From: Bacteroidaceae bacterium
GTDB taxonomy: Bacteria; Bacteroidota; Bacteroidia; Bacteroidales; Bacteroidaceae
NCBI GenBank assembly: GCA_017465905.1
Contig: JAFTVE010000037.1
Coordinates: 1 to 33,097, forward strand
Direction of reading: 5' to 3'
DNA length: 33,097 bases
In this document: one piece after another, positions 24,905-32,969 of the stretch
Numbering within the stretch: position 1 is the first letter of the stretch
Layout: each line of letters opens with the position of its first letter
Made by a program: the position numbers and the translations under genes
Notes under the pieces: model-generated
The model's database searches: none
Told to the model about the DNA's origin: nothing
The model's input: only the letters and a program-made list of their open reading frames with translations

Positions 24905-27365
24905 GTTTTACTAGTCGTCCTACTTGGCGGTTGAAGTCTTCAGCTTCGAGGAGTTCCTCCAGGGTGAGGTGCATGCGGTAGCGCCAGTAGTGGTTGGAGT
25001 TGGCGGGTACGTTGATGCGCTCGAAGGCGGGGTCGGGGTAGCGCAGGTGCTCGTCCATGGCCATCCAGTCCTGCAAGGGGAGGATGGTGAGCATGGCGGG
25101 CGAGTCGAGGTGCTGGCGCACGATGCTCTCGCATATCCATGACTCGCACTCCACGGGTGCCTTGCCGCGCTGGTGCAGCATCTCGCTCCAGTAGCGCTGA
25201 GTGAGTGTGGGGTCTTCTTCCCACCAACCGCGTATACCACTCATGTCGTGGGTAGAGGTGGTACATACGGAGTAGTAGGGGTAGTTGGCCGGATTGTCGA
25301 AGGTGCATCCGTAGGCTTTGGGCATGCGCTGTATCTCAAGTGAGAGGATGCGCAGCTCGTTCATCACGGTGGGCACGCAAGCGGGTATCATGCCGAGGTC
25401 CTCGCCGCAGACGAGCATGTCGGTGGCATCGATGAGGGCGGGGAGCTTCTTCATGGCTTCGCGGTACCAGAAGTCGTTGTGGCGATGGTAGAAGAAGTGG
25501 TCGTGCAGTGCATAGAAGGCTTTGCGCTCATTCTCGGGCAGGGCCTTGAACGACTCGGTGTCGAAGCCGTTGATACGTGGGTGATAGGTGCCGGGTTGAT
25601 AGGGGTCCTCCACGAAGAGCACGTCGGTTTCGTCGCCTTGGGTGAAGGGGGTGGCGTGGCGCTCCTTGTAGAAGGCGATACCCCATTGTGCAATCTCATC
25701 AACGGTGAGTGGCATGGCGGGATTGAAGTGGCCCAGCAGACCGCTCTTGGTGGTGCAGGGTATCTCCCATATGCGGAAGAAGCCGAGGATGTGGTCGATG
25801 CGGTAGGCATCGAAGTAGTCGGCCATCTTGGTGAAGCGGCGTGCAAACCACTGGTAGCGCTCGGCGGCCATGGCTTGCCAGTTGTAGGTGGGGAAGCCCC
25901 AGTTTTGTCCATCGCGGGCAAAGGCATCGGGTGGTGCGCCGGCTTGGCTCTCCAGGCAGAAGAGTCCGGGATTGCTCCATGCTTCCACGCTGGTGCGGCT
26001 GATGCCGATAGGTATGTCGCCCTTGAGCACTACGCCATGCTTGTGGGCATAATCGGCGGCGTGCTTGAGCTGCTTGTGCAGGTGATACTGTATATAAAGG
26101 TAGAGGCCTGTATCTTTGGGGTTCTTGTTGTCTCTGATGCAGCAGAACTCGGCATAGGGTACTAGCCACGATTCGTTGTCCTTGAAGAAACGCTTGTAGG
26201 AGGGTGAGGCAAGGGTCTGCTCGCCCTCTTGGGCGAAGATGCGGTGCAGGTAATCCCACTTGGCGATGACTACGGCGTCGAAGTCGACCTGTGGTAGCTT
26301 GTTCAGCTCTTTCTGCTGCTTGCGGAACTCCTTCATGGCCTCTTTGTCGGTGAGTACGCCTACCTCTTCGAGGCGGATGTACATGGGGTTGAGGGCAAAG
26401 CAGGTGATGGCGTTGTAGGGGTACGACTCGTGCCAGTTGCGGTTCATGGTGGTGTCGTTCACGGGCAGCAGCTGCAGGAAGCACTGGCCTGTCTTGGCAG
26501 CCCAGTCTACCATAAGGGGAATGTCGGAGAATTCGCCTATACCGAAGCTTTTCTTTGAACGGAGGGAGAATACGGGGATGGCGACACCGGCACCGCGCCA
26601 ATGCTCTTGCGGGTCGCGCAGGGTGTAGGTGCGCAGTACGCGCAGGCTCACATCGCTGTAGTGGTCGATGTGGAGGGTGCGGTTCTCGCCGGGTTCCCAA
26701 GCAATTAATTGACAATTGACAATTGACAATTGACAGTTATTGGCCTCCGGATGGAGGTTCTCGTTATTGTTTTCGTTATCGTTACAGCCCTCGGCTGTCT
26801 TCTCAAGGATAATAAACTTGAACTCACAGTTCTGGCCCAGCTCGCCTTTGTCGAGCCACAGTTGCCATTCGGTGCCGTGAGGCTCCATGATGCGTGCGTG
26901 GTTGGTGTCCCATGCGCCCAATGCTTTTGCATCGCCACATACGGCGAGCACTTGGTCCTTACGTATGGTGGGGGCTTCGCAGCAGATGCAGATGCCTGAT
27001 GCTCCGTGAGGTGTAGTGCTGTGGGTGTCGTGTGCGAAGATGGCGCGTGTGAAGGCTGATGAATAGAAGGGGGCCAATTCGGAACGGTCTACCCAGCGGT
27101 CGCTGATGTGTACGTGTCCGTGCAGCGTGTCGGGCAATGTGTGGTGACGCCATTCGGTGCGTCTGATGTTGCCGTTCTCCATCACCACGAAGGTGTATGG
27201 GGCTGAAGGCTTGTAGTCGCCCTCTACGGTCACGAACCAGAGTCCCTCGCCATCGGTCTGCATGGGGAGTGTCGGGGCATTATGTACGTTAGCTACTGTG
27301 GTGAATGCCAGATGCAGGCTTTCACCCCATTGGGTGTTGTAGTGGAGAGTGATTGTGAGTTTCAT
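24891..27365 (-). CDS. malQ: 4-alpha-glucanotransferase with two N-terminal starch-binding domains (DPE2-like, GH77), 824 aa
   Basis: Transfers alpha-1,4-glucan segments, using maltose and starch or glycogen oligosaccharides. Two tandem CBM20-like modules precede the catalytic domain, at about 1-110 and 125-235 (LAVCGDAKALGAWD, WQLWLDKGELGQNCEFKFII), as in plant DPE2. The GH77 domain follows: GVAIPVFSLRSKKSFGIGEF, the nucleophile Asp in DAYRIDHILGFFR near 522, the acid/base Glu in VCGEDLGMIP near 655 and the third carboxylate in TTSTHDMSG near 705. No signal peptide, so cytosolic. Residues about 211-221 (NCQLSIVNCQLI) come from an AATTGAC repeat array inside the second CBM20-like module. The gene starts 4 bp after the upstream hydrolase gene, so the two are almost certainly cotranscribed. 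Confidence 0.95.
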   Translation of the reverse strand: MKLTITLHYNTQWGESLHLAFTTVANVHNAPTLPMQTDGEGLWFVTVEGDYKPSAPYTFVVMENGNIRRTEWRHHTLPDTLHGHVHISDRWVDRSELAPFYSSAFTRAIFAHDTHSTTPHGASGICICCEAPTIRKDQVLAVCGDAKALGAWDTNHARIMEPHGTEWQLWLDKGELGQNCEFKFIILEKTAEGCNDNENNNENLHPEANNCQLSIVNCQLIAWEPGENRTLHIDHYSDVSLRVLRTYTLRDPQEHWRGAGVAIPVFSLRSKKSFGIGEFSDIPLMVDWAAKTGQCFLQLLPVNDTTMNRNWHESYPYNAITCFALNPMYIRLEEVGVLTDKEAMKEFRKQQKELNKLPQVDFDAVVIAKWDYLHRIFAQEGEQTLASPSYKRFFKDNESWLVPYAEFCCIRDNKNPKDTGLYLYIQYHLHKQLKHAADYAHKHGVVLKGDIPIGISRTSVEAWSNPGLFCLESQAGAPPDAFARDGQNWGFPTYNWQAMAAERYQWFARRFTKMADYFDAYRIDHILGFFRIWEIPCTTKSGLLGHFNPAMPLTVDEIAQWGIAFYKERHATPFTQGDETDVLFVEDPYQPGTYHPRINGFDTESFKALPENERKAFYALHDHFFYHRHNDFWYREAMKKLPALIDATDMLVCGEDLGMIPACVPTVMNELRILSLEIQRMPKAYGCTFDNPANYPYYSVCTTSTHDMSGIRGWWEEDPTLTQRYWSEMLHQRGKAPVECESWICESIVRQHLDSPAMLTILPLQDWMAMDEHLRYPDPAFERINVPANSNHYWRYRMHLTLEELLEAEDFNRQVGRLVKQSGR
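26703..26736 (-). repeat. AATTGACAATTGAC array inside malQ
   Basis: About four 7-bp units of AATTGAC in tandem, translated on the minus strand as NCQLSIVNCQL. It is flanked by an Asn/Glu-rich stretch (DNENNNENLHPEANN), suggesting a tolerant surface loop in the second CBM20-like module. Confidence 0.88.
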
Positions 27366-27369
27366 TGTG

Positions 27370-28869
27370 TTATAGTTTTATTTTTTCCTTTTTCGGCTTT
27401 GATTCATTGTGCAGTCGGTCGAGGGCGGTCACTACGTAGGTGTATTTAGCCTTTCCTCCCTCGTAGGTGAGCGGGAAGAAGGGTTGGGTAGTGAAGCCGG
27501 CAATCTTGGTGGCATCGTTGAGGTTCACTTTTTCGCCTTGTGCAAAGCGGTATACGACATACTTTACCGGGCGGTTCATCTCGTCCTTGTATTTCGGGGC
27601 AGTCCAGCATAGTACGGGGCCGTCGTCGGTCCATATCACGGCGAGCTTGGTCACTCGCTTGGGTGCCTTCTTGTCGATGAAGGGATATCTGGGCTGCAGT
27701 GCCAGCCATTGGTGGTAATCCTCGGCGAGTGCCGTGGCATAGCCTCCTGCATCCTCGGCTACTGCCGATGCTGGCCATTGGCAGCTGCCGCCAATGCTCT
27801 CGTAGCTGCGCTGCAGTACCATCTTGCGGACTTGCTGGTGCTGTGTGGGGTTGTTGGCGTCGGTGGCCTTCACGGTGCGCATCACGTCCTGCCCTATGTA
27901 GAGCGGGCGGCCATTGGCGTGCTCGGCCCACCAGCCTACGAGTGTCTCATAATCGGCAGCCTTGTGTCCTATCTCCCAGTAGAGTTGCGGTATGGTGTAG
28001 TCTACCCAGCCCTTGTCGATCCAAAGGAGGATGTCGGCATACAGGTCATCGTAGTTTTGCAATCCATTGGTGAGGCTTCCCTCGGGGTCGCTCTTCTGGT
28101 TGCGGTAGATGCCGAAGGGCGATATGCCGAACTTCACCCAGGGCTTCACACCACGTATCGTATGGTGTAGCTGTTCGATGAGAAGGTTCACATTGTCGCG
28201 TCGCCAGTCGCTCTTGTCGGTAAATCCGCGGGGATCGGCACGGAACGATGCCTCGTCGTCGAATTCCACGCCCGGTACGGGGTAGGGGTAGAAGTAGTCG
28301 TCGATATGCAGTCCGTCGACGTCGTAGCGCTTCACGATGTCGGTCACGATGGTGCAGATGTAGTCGCGGTTGTCCTGCAAGGCAGGGTTGAAGATGAGCA
28401 TCCCGTCGAAGTGTACGAAGCGCTCGGGGTCTTTCTTGTAGGGGTGCTTCAGTCCCAGGCTCTTGGTGCCCTTTGTCTTGGCGCGGTAGGGGTTTATCCA
28501 TGCGTGCAGCTCCATGCCGCGCTTATGGCACTCGTCTATCATCCACTGCAGGGGGTCCCAGAATGGCTCGGGCGCCACACCCTGCTCGCCTGTGAGGTAG
28601 CGGCTCCAGGGTTCGTAGTAGGAGAGGTAGAGCGCATCGGCCTCGGGGCGCACCTGGAAAATGATGGCGTTGATGCCTGCCCGCTGCAGTGCATCGAGCT
28701 GTGTGGTGAGTGTATGCTGCATCTGTGCAGGCGACATGCCAATGAACTGTCCATTGACGGCCTGTATCCATGCTCCGCGGAACTCACGCTTCAGCGGTTC
28801 GCTGGCTTGGGCATCGGTGATTCCCCACGATAAGAGCATGAAGAGTAGTATTCGTATGTATTGTTTCAT
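27370..28869 (-). CDS. GHL10 (DUF187-type) glycoside hydrolase-like exported protein, 499 aa
   Basis: A TIM-barrel family related to glycosidases; the substrate is not firmly known for most Bacteroidota members. Signal peptide MKQYIRILLFMLLSWG...DAQA at residues 1-21. The domain starts with FRGAWIQAVNGQF and shows NAIIFQVRPEADALY, PFWDPLQWMIDECHKRGMEL, HAWINPYRA, DVDGLHIDDYFYPYP (acidic residues probably catalytic), FGISPFGIYRNQ and YTIPQLYWEIG. A C-terminal beta-sandwich module (about 405-499) resembles a fibronectin III-like fold. An ATG 33 nt upstream is in frame, but the chosen start gives a clean signal peptide. Paired with cytosolic malQ 4 bp downstream, which suggests a joint role in polysaccharide or alpha-glucan use, by inference only. 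Confidence 0.88.
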   Translation of the reverse strand: MKQYIRILLFMLLSWGITDAQASEPLKREFRGAWIQAVNGQFIGMSPAQMQHTLTTQLDALQRAGINAIIFQVRPEADALYLSYYEPWSRYLTGEQGVAPEPFWDPLQWMIDECHKRGMELHAWINPYRAKTKGTKSLGLKHPYKKDPERFVHFDGMLIFNPALQDNRDYICTIVTDIVKRYDVDGLHIDDYFYPYPVPGVEFDDEASFRADPRGFTDKSDWRRDNVNLLIEQLHHTIRGVKPWVKFGISPFGIYRNQKSDPEGSLTNGLQNYDDLYADILLWIDKGWVDYTIPQLYWEIGHKAADYETLVGWWAEHANGRPLYIGQDVMRTVKATDANNPTQHQQVRKMVLQRSYESIGGSCQWPASAVAEDAGGYATALAEDYHQWLALQPRYPFIDKKAPKRVTKLAVIWTDDGPVLCWTAPKYKDEMNRPVKYVVYRFAQGEKVNLNDATKIAGFTTQPFFPLTYEGGKAKYTYVVTALDRLHNESKPKKEKIKL

Positions 28870-28932
28870 TATAAATATGTAAAAACTGCTGCGAAGATAC
28901 ATAAAATTGATTCATCATACAAGAAAAAGTTG

Positions 28933-28940
28933 TAACTTTG
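28933..28940 (+). promoter_or_regulatory. Candidate distal -7 element upstream of uvrA
   Basis: TAACTTTG fits TAnnTTTG, and an ATTG 23 bp upstream may serve as a weak -33. It overlaps the first copy of the 25-bp repeat at 28936-28960. A divergent TATCTTCG (28892-28899, minus strand, one mismatch) may serve the hydrolase gene. Confidence 0.5.
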
Positions 28941-29033
28941 CCACAAGTGGCGAAGATAGTTTGCGCTTGCCGAGAATAAATGTTGTTTATTCGCCCGCTT
29001 ATGATTCTCTTTGCTACAAGTGGCGGAGATAGT
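28936..29033. repeat. Duplicated 25-bp operator-like segment in the uvrA upstream region
   Basis: 28936-28960 (CTTTGCCACAAGTGGCGAAG...) and 29009-29033 match at 23 of 25 positions, 73 bp apart. Each contains a GCCAC-AA-GTGGC type dyad (one arm mismatched in the second copy). Between them GAATAAA-TGTTG-TTTATTC (28974-28992) is a perfect hairpin. Confidence 0.75.
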
Positions 29034-29051
29034 AGCGTTCGCGCATGTATC

Positions 29052-29059
29052 TATCTTTG
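29052..29059 (+). promoter_or_regulatory. Proximal -7 element of uvrA
   Basis: TATCTTTG fits TAnnTTTG, with no TTTG at -33. Start predicted near 29066, 14 nt before the uvrA ATG. The absence of a -33 box would fit activator-dependent or weak transcription. Confidence 0.5.
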
Positions 29060-29079
29060 CAATAAATGCTGTTACGACA

Positions 29080-31872
29080 ATGAGTGAAGAAAAATACATC
29101 AGCGTCAAGGGGGCGCGTGTCAATAATCTCAAGAATATCGAGGTCAACATCCCGCGGGGTAGGTTGGTGGTAGTGACTGGACTCTCGGGTTCGGGCAAGA
29201 GTTCGCTGGCATTCGATACGTTGTATGCCGAGGGTCAGCGCCGCTATGTAGAGAGTCTGTCGTCCTATGCGCGCCAGTTTCTCGGGCGCATGAAGAAGCC
29301 CGAGTGTGACTTCATCAAGGGCTTGCCCCCTGCCATCGCCATTGAGCAGAAGGTGAGCAGCCGCAATCCGCGCTCTACGGTGGGTACCTCGACCGAGATC
29401 TACGAGTACCTGCGCCTGCTCTTTGCCCGTGTGGGCAAGACCTACTCGCCTGTGACAGGGCAGCTGGTGAAGAAGCACGACACCGAGGACATCGTGGCCT
29501 GCATGCGTTCCTACAGCACAGGCACGCGCTTCACCGTGTTGGCCCCTCTTATGGTGCGCGACGAACGTACACTCGAGGAGCAGCTCACCATATGCCTGCA
29601 ACAGGGCTTTGCCAGGGTAGAGGTGAAGGGCGAGGTGATGCGTATCGAGGAGGTGTTGGAGAAGGTCACATCCGCTGACTCAGAATTCAGAATTCATAAT
29701 TCAGAATTAAAGATTGTTATCGATCGCCTCAGCGTCGATGACAGCAAGGAGACCGTGAGCCGCCTTGTCGACAGCTGCGAGACGGCCTTCTACGAGGGTG
29801 GGGGGACGTGTATGCTGCGTTTCTACCCTGCCGGTATACTGCACACCTTCAGCAGGCGCTTCGAGGCCGACGGCATCACTTTTGAGGAGCCCAGCGAGCA
29901 GCTCTTCTCGTTCAACTCTCCCGTGGGTGCCTGTCCCGAGTGTGGCGGCTTCGGACGCGTCATTGGCATCGACGAGCAGCTCGTGGTGCCCAATACCGCC
30001 ATGAGCGTATACGACGGCTGCGTGGTATGCTGGCGTGGCGAGAAGATGAGCGCTTGGCGCGACGAGTTTATCCGCCATGCCGCCCGCGACAACTTCCCCA
30101 TCTTTGCACCCTATTATGAACTTACTCAGGCGCAGAAGGACTACCTGTGGCATGGCCCCCGTACGAAGCCCTGCATCGACTCCTTCTTCAAGATGCTCGA
30201 GGAGAACCAATACAAGATACAGTACCGTGTGATGCTGGCACGCTATCGTGGCAAGACGACGTGCCCCACCTGTCATGGCACACGCCTCAAGAAGGAGGCC
30301 ACCTACGTGAAGATTGGCGGGCGCAACATCTGCGAACTGGTCGATATGCCCGTGACCGAGCTGCAGCGCTTCTTCGCGCAGCTCACGCTCGACGAGCACG
30401 AGGCAGCCATTGCCAAGCGCCTGCTCATCGAGATCAACAGCCGCCTGCAGTTCCTGCTCGATGTGGGCCTCGGTTACCTCACCCTCAATCGCCTCAGCAA
30501 TACGCTCTCGGGTGGTGAGAGCCAGCGCATCAACCTCGTCACCTCGCTGGGCAGTCCGCTCGTGGGCTCGCTCTACATCCTCGACGAACCCTCCATAGGC
30601 CTTCACAGCCGCGATACCGACAAGCTCATCCGCGTGCTTCGCCAGCTGCAGCAGGCAGGCAACACCGTTGTGGTGGTCGAGCACGACGAGGAGATTATCC
30701 GCGCGGCCGACTATATCATCGACGTAGGTCCCGAGGCAGGCCGCCTTGGCGGACAGGTGGTGTACGAGGGCGACATGCACGACCTGCAGCCGGGCTCGGC
30801 CAGCTATACCGTGCGCTACCTCCTGGGCGAGGAGCAGATTCCCGTACCCCAGAGCCGCCGCCCGTGGAACAACTATGTAGAGATCCGTGGTGCCCGTCAC
30901 CATAACCTCAAGGGCATCGACGTCAAGTTCCCGCTCAATGTGATGTCCGTAGTCACTGGCGTCAGCGGTAGCGGCAAGAGCTCCCTCGTGCGCGACGTGC
31001 TGTATCAAGCCTTGGCACGCGAGTATGGCGAGGGTACCGAGCGTCCTGGCGAGCACTTGGAGCTGAAGGGCGACATCCGCATGCTGCGAGCCGTCGAGTT
31101 TGTCGACCAGAACCCCATAGGTAGGTCCACCCGCTCCAACCCCGTTACCTATCTCAAAGCCTACGACGAGATACGCAAGCTCTTTGCCGAGCAACCCTTG
31201 GCCAAGCAGATGGGCTATACGGCAGGCTTCTTCTCCTTCAACAGCGAGGGAGGCCGCTGCGAGGAGTGCAAGGGCGAGGGTACCATCACCGTGGAGATGC
31301 AGTTCATGGCCGACCTCGTGCTCGAGTGTGAAGCCTGCCATGGCAAGCGCTTCAAGGCCGACACCCTGCTCGTGACCTATCATGGGAAGAATATCCACGA
31401 TATCCTGGAGATGACCGTCAACCAAGCCGTCGAGTTCTTCACCGAGCATGGAGCCAAGAAGGTCGTTCGCCGCCTCAAGCCCCTGCAGGATGTGGGTCTC
31501 GGCTATGTGAAGCTGGGTCAGAGCTCGTCGACCCTCTCGGGTGGTGAGAACCAGCGCGTGAAGCTAGCCTACTACCTCAGCCTGGAGAAGTCCGAGCCCA
31601 CGATGTTCATCTTCGATGAACCCACCACGGGACTCCACTTCCACGATATCAAGAAGCTGCTCGATTCGTTCAATGCCCTCATCCAGCGCGGCCACACCAT
31701 CGTCATCATTGAGCACAACATGGAGGTCATCAAGTGTGCCGACCATATCATCGACATAGGTCCCGAGGGTGGCGACCGTGGTGGTCAGCTTGTGGCATGC
31801 GGTACCCCCGAGGTGGTAGCCTCGTGCGAAGCCTCCTATACCGCCCGGTTCTTGCGTGAGAAGTTAAGATAG
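29080..31872 (+). CDS. uvrA: Excinuclease ABC subunit A (UvrA), 930 aa
   Basis: Damage-recognising ATPase of nucleotide excision repair; loads UvrB on lesions. I chose ATG 29080 ([19 protein letters not shown]), the usual family start; the frame extends to a TTG at 29011 that would overlap the promoter. First ABC module: Walker [13 protein letters not shown] near 33, signature [11 protein letters not shown], Walker [15 protein letters not shown]. Second: [11 protein letters not shown] near 627, [26 protein letters not shown]. Zinc modules: CPTCHGTRL and CEECKGEG...CEACHGKRF are present. The first CxxC that pairs with CPECGG in E. coli is absent ([12 protein letters not shown] instead). Residues about 201-211 ([11 protein letters not shown]) come from an AATTCAG repeat array. 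Otherwise full length. Confidence 0.96.
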   Translation: MSEEKYISVKGARVNNLKNIEVNIPRGRLVVVTGLSGSGKSSLAFDTLYAEGQRRYVESLSSYARQFLGRMKKPECDFIKGLPPAIAIEQKVSSRNPRSTVGTSTEIYEYLRLLFARVGKTYSPVTGQLVKKHDTEDIVACMRSYSTGTRFTVLAPLMVRDERTLEEQLTICLQQGFARVEVKGEVMRIEEVLEKVTSADSEFRIHNSELKIVIDRLSVDDSKETVSRLVDSCETAFYEGGGTCMLRFYPAGILHTFSRRFEADGITFEEPSEQLFSFNSPVGACPECGGFGRVIGIDEQLVVPNTAMSVYDGCVVCWRGEKMSAWRDEFIRHAARDNFPIFAPYYELTQAQKDYLWHGPRTKPCIDSFFKMLEENQYKIQYRVMLARYRGKTTCPTCHGTRLKKEATYVKIGGRNICELVDMPVTELQRFFAQLTLDEHEAAIAKRLLIEINSRLQFLLDVGLGYLTLNRLSNTLSGGESQRINLVTSLGSPLVGSLYILDEPSIGLHSRDTDKLIRVLRQLQQAGNTVVVVEHDEEIIRAADYIIDVGPEAGRLGGQVVYEGDMHDLQPGSASYTVRYLLGEEQIPVPQSRRPWNNYVEIRGARHHNLKGIDVKFPLNVMSVVTGVSGSGKSSLVRDVLYQALAREYGEGTERPGEHLELKGDIRMLRAVEFVDQNPIGRSTRSNPVTYLKAYDEIRKLFAEQPLAKQMGYTAGFFSFNSEGGRCEECKGEGTITVEMQFMADLVLECEACHGKRFKADTLLVTYHGKNIHDILEMTVNQAVEFFTEHGAKKVVRRLKPLQDVGLGYVKLGQSSSTLSGGENQRVKLAYYLSLEKSEPTMFIFDEPTTGLHFHDIKKLLDSFNALIQRGHTIVIIEHNMEVIKCADHIIDIGPEGGDRGGQLVACGTPEVVASCEASYTARFLREKLR
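29680..29710 (+). repeat. CAGAATTCAGAATTCATAAT array inside uvrA
   Basis: Three imperfect 9-10 bp units (CAGAATT, CAGAATTCAT, AATTCAGAATTA), translated in frame as [12 protein letters not shown]. It lies between the first Walker A region and the zinc module, in or near the UvrB-binding/insertion region. Confidence 0.88.
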
Positions 31873-31968
31873 GAATGGCTGAAGATAGCGTTTGCCCATG
31901 CTTTCAAGAAAAATCACCTTTCCCATCGTCTGTAGTGTCACTTGTGAACGCAGCCGATGGGCTATGTG

Positions 31969-32076
31969 AATTTGCCACGCCACGCACCGTTGAACCGTGG
32001 CACCCATTTGCCTATTAGATGATTCAGCGCATATAATCAGTGCTTTACGCATCGTTGCACGTGGCGTGGCAAATCC
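31969..32076. repeat. REPIN-like element A (GC-rich arms in inverted orientation)
   Basis: The left arm ATTTGCCACGCCACGC (from 31970) and right arm GTGGCGTGGCAAAT (32061-32074) pair perfectly over 14 bp, around an AT-richer core of about 75 bp. CCGTTG/CGTTGC motifs lie just inside the arms. This is two REP-like sequences in inverse orientation. No RAYT transposase gene is in the window. Confidence 0.75.
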
Positions 32077-32223
32077 GAAGGTGCAGTACTATCTATCGCG
32101 ATAGCCGGCTATAGAAACTGCATGAAACTGCTGCTGTAGGTGCAAGAAGATATTGCCGCTGGTGCGCAAAACATCAGCCTTAACTGTAATTATTCTATAT
32201 ATATAATATTTCTATATATTTCT

Positions 32224-32267
32224 CCGTCTCAGCAACTCTTCACTTCCGTCTCAGCAACTCTTCACTT
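32224..32267. repeat. Tandem 22-bp repeat, two copies
   Basis: CCGTCTCAGCAACTCTTCAC plus TT occurs twice in tandem at 32224-32245 and 32246-32267, between REPIN-like elements A and B. It is preceded by an AT-rich TATATATA stretch (32199-32222). Function unknown. Confidence 0.85.
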
Positions 32268-32302
32268 TCCTACTTCCCCTTAGCAGCTTTAAGAGTTACT
32301 AT

Positions 32303-32451
32303 TCAGATTTGCCACGCCACGCCACGGTGCAACGGTTGGCAAGCTGCTCGTGCACCTCCATTATCTACACTGATAAATAGATACTTGCGCCTGTTTCGTG
32401 TGATTGTGTAGTCATTAGTATCGCGTGGCGTGGCGGTGCGTGGCAAATCTG
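32303..32451. repeat. REPIN-like element B
   Basis: The left arm CAGATTTGCCACGCCACGCC (from 32304) and right arm GGTGCGTGGCAAATCTG (32435-32451) pair over 13 bp at the outer end, and further after a one-repeat offset in the GTGGC run. The core is about 85 bp. Element B shares its arm sequence with element A 230 bp upstream. The 31873-32650 stretch otherwise holds no gene I can support. Confidence 0.75.
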
Positions 32452-32653
32452 TCTTGGTCTTTTGTAATGGTGGCGTTTTTAATATTGCTGGTGTATCAAT
32501 TCCATCGACCCGGACTTGTCCTGCCTTCACAAGCCTTGTGAAAGCTGGGCAAAGTTATGCATTCGGTTTATTAACCGCAAACTATCATTTTTATTCAATA
32601 AATCTCCTTTTGAACATTAATTCTCAAAAATTATCTACGAATTTTCAAAAACA

Positions 32654-32686
32654 CTTGTTGTTATTATCAATTTATTATTACATTTG
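32654..32686 (+). promoter_or_regulatory. Bacteroidota-type promoter upstream of the acetyltransferase region
   Basis: TACATTTG (32679-32686) fits TAnnTTTG; CTTGTTG at 32654-32660 gives a near -33 element at 20-21 bp. Start predicted near 32693. Confidence 0.6.
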
Positions 32687-32692
32687 CAGTGG

Positions 32693-32870
32693 ATATGGCT
32701 ACGGCCGTCTCCAAGACATTTTTGTAAAATAGAAGCGTTATGCTTAACTTGTAATTGGAAACCTGAGAAATTTTCAATAAAGTACGAGGAAAGTGTAATG
32801 GTTCTGCGCGTTTTGCGTGGGCTGTTATCGTTACATCTGTTCGCAAAGGTTTTCCTAGGACCTCCAATCA
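32693..32870 (+). ncRNA. Candidate structured RNA or 5' leader
   Basis: From the predicted start, AAGC-GTTAT-GCTT (about 32733-32745) is a small hairpin. GGAAACCT (32757-32764) pairs with AGGTTTTCC (32847-32855) with one bulge, enclosing TGTAA (32794-32798) with TTACA (32831-32835) and an inner CGC-GTTTT-GCG hairpin. Nested pairing suggests a folded RNA of about 180 nt, although open frames of 85 codons (32684-32941, plus) and 78 codons (minus) also cross it; neither resembles a protein I know. It could be a leader of the acetyltransferase gene. No terminator is seen. Confidence 0.35.
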
Positions 32871-32969
32871 AAGGCGTGGCTAAAAATCAGATGCTGGATG
32901 TCGATATTGAAAAGCAAATAGAGTTTGTGAAGATTGCATAACAGGCCGATAAATCAGAATTTAATAGAT

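Noticed and set aside
25699-26715. A 338-codon open frame in another frame of malQ
   Set aside because: Arg/His/Pro-rich composition typical of a frame-shifted reading of a conserved gene; malQ is intact.
29707-31449. A 580-codon open frame on the minus strand opposite uvrA
   Set aside because: It is the shadow of a GC-biased, strongly conserved uvrA frame; low-complexity Val/Ala/Leu/His composition and no recognisable domain.
32781-32800. ACGAGGAAAGTG resembling the conserved core of RNase P RNA
   Set aside because: The match is short, and the partner conserved regions of RNase P RNA (ACAGAA...GGCTTA type) are absent downstream.
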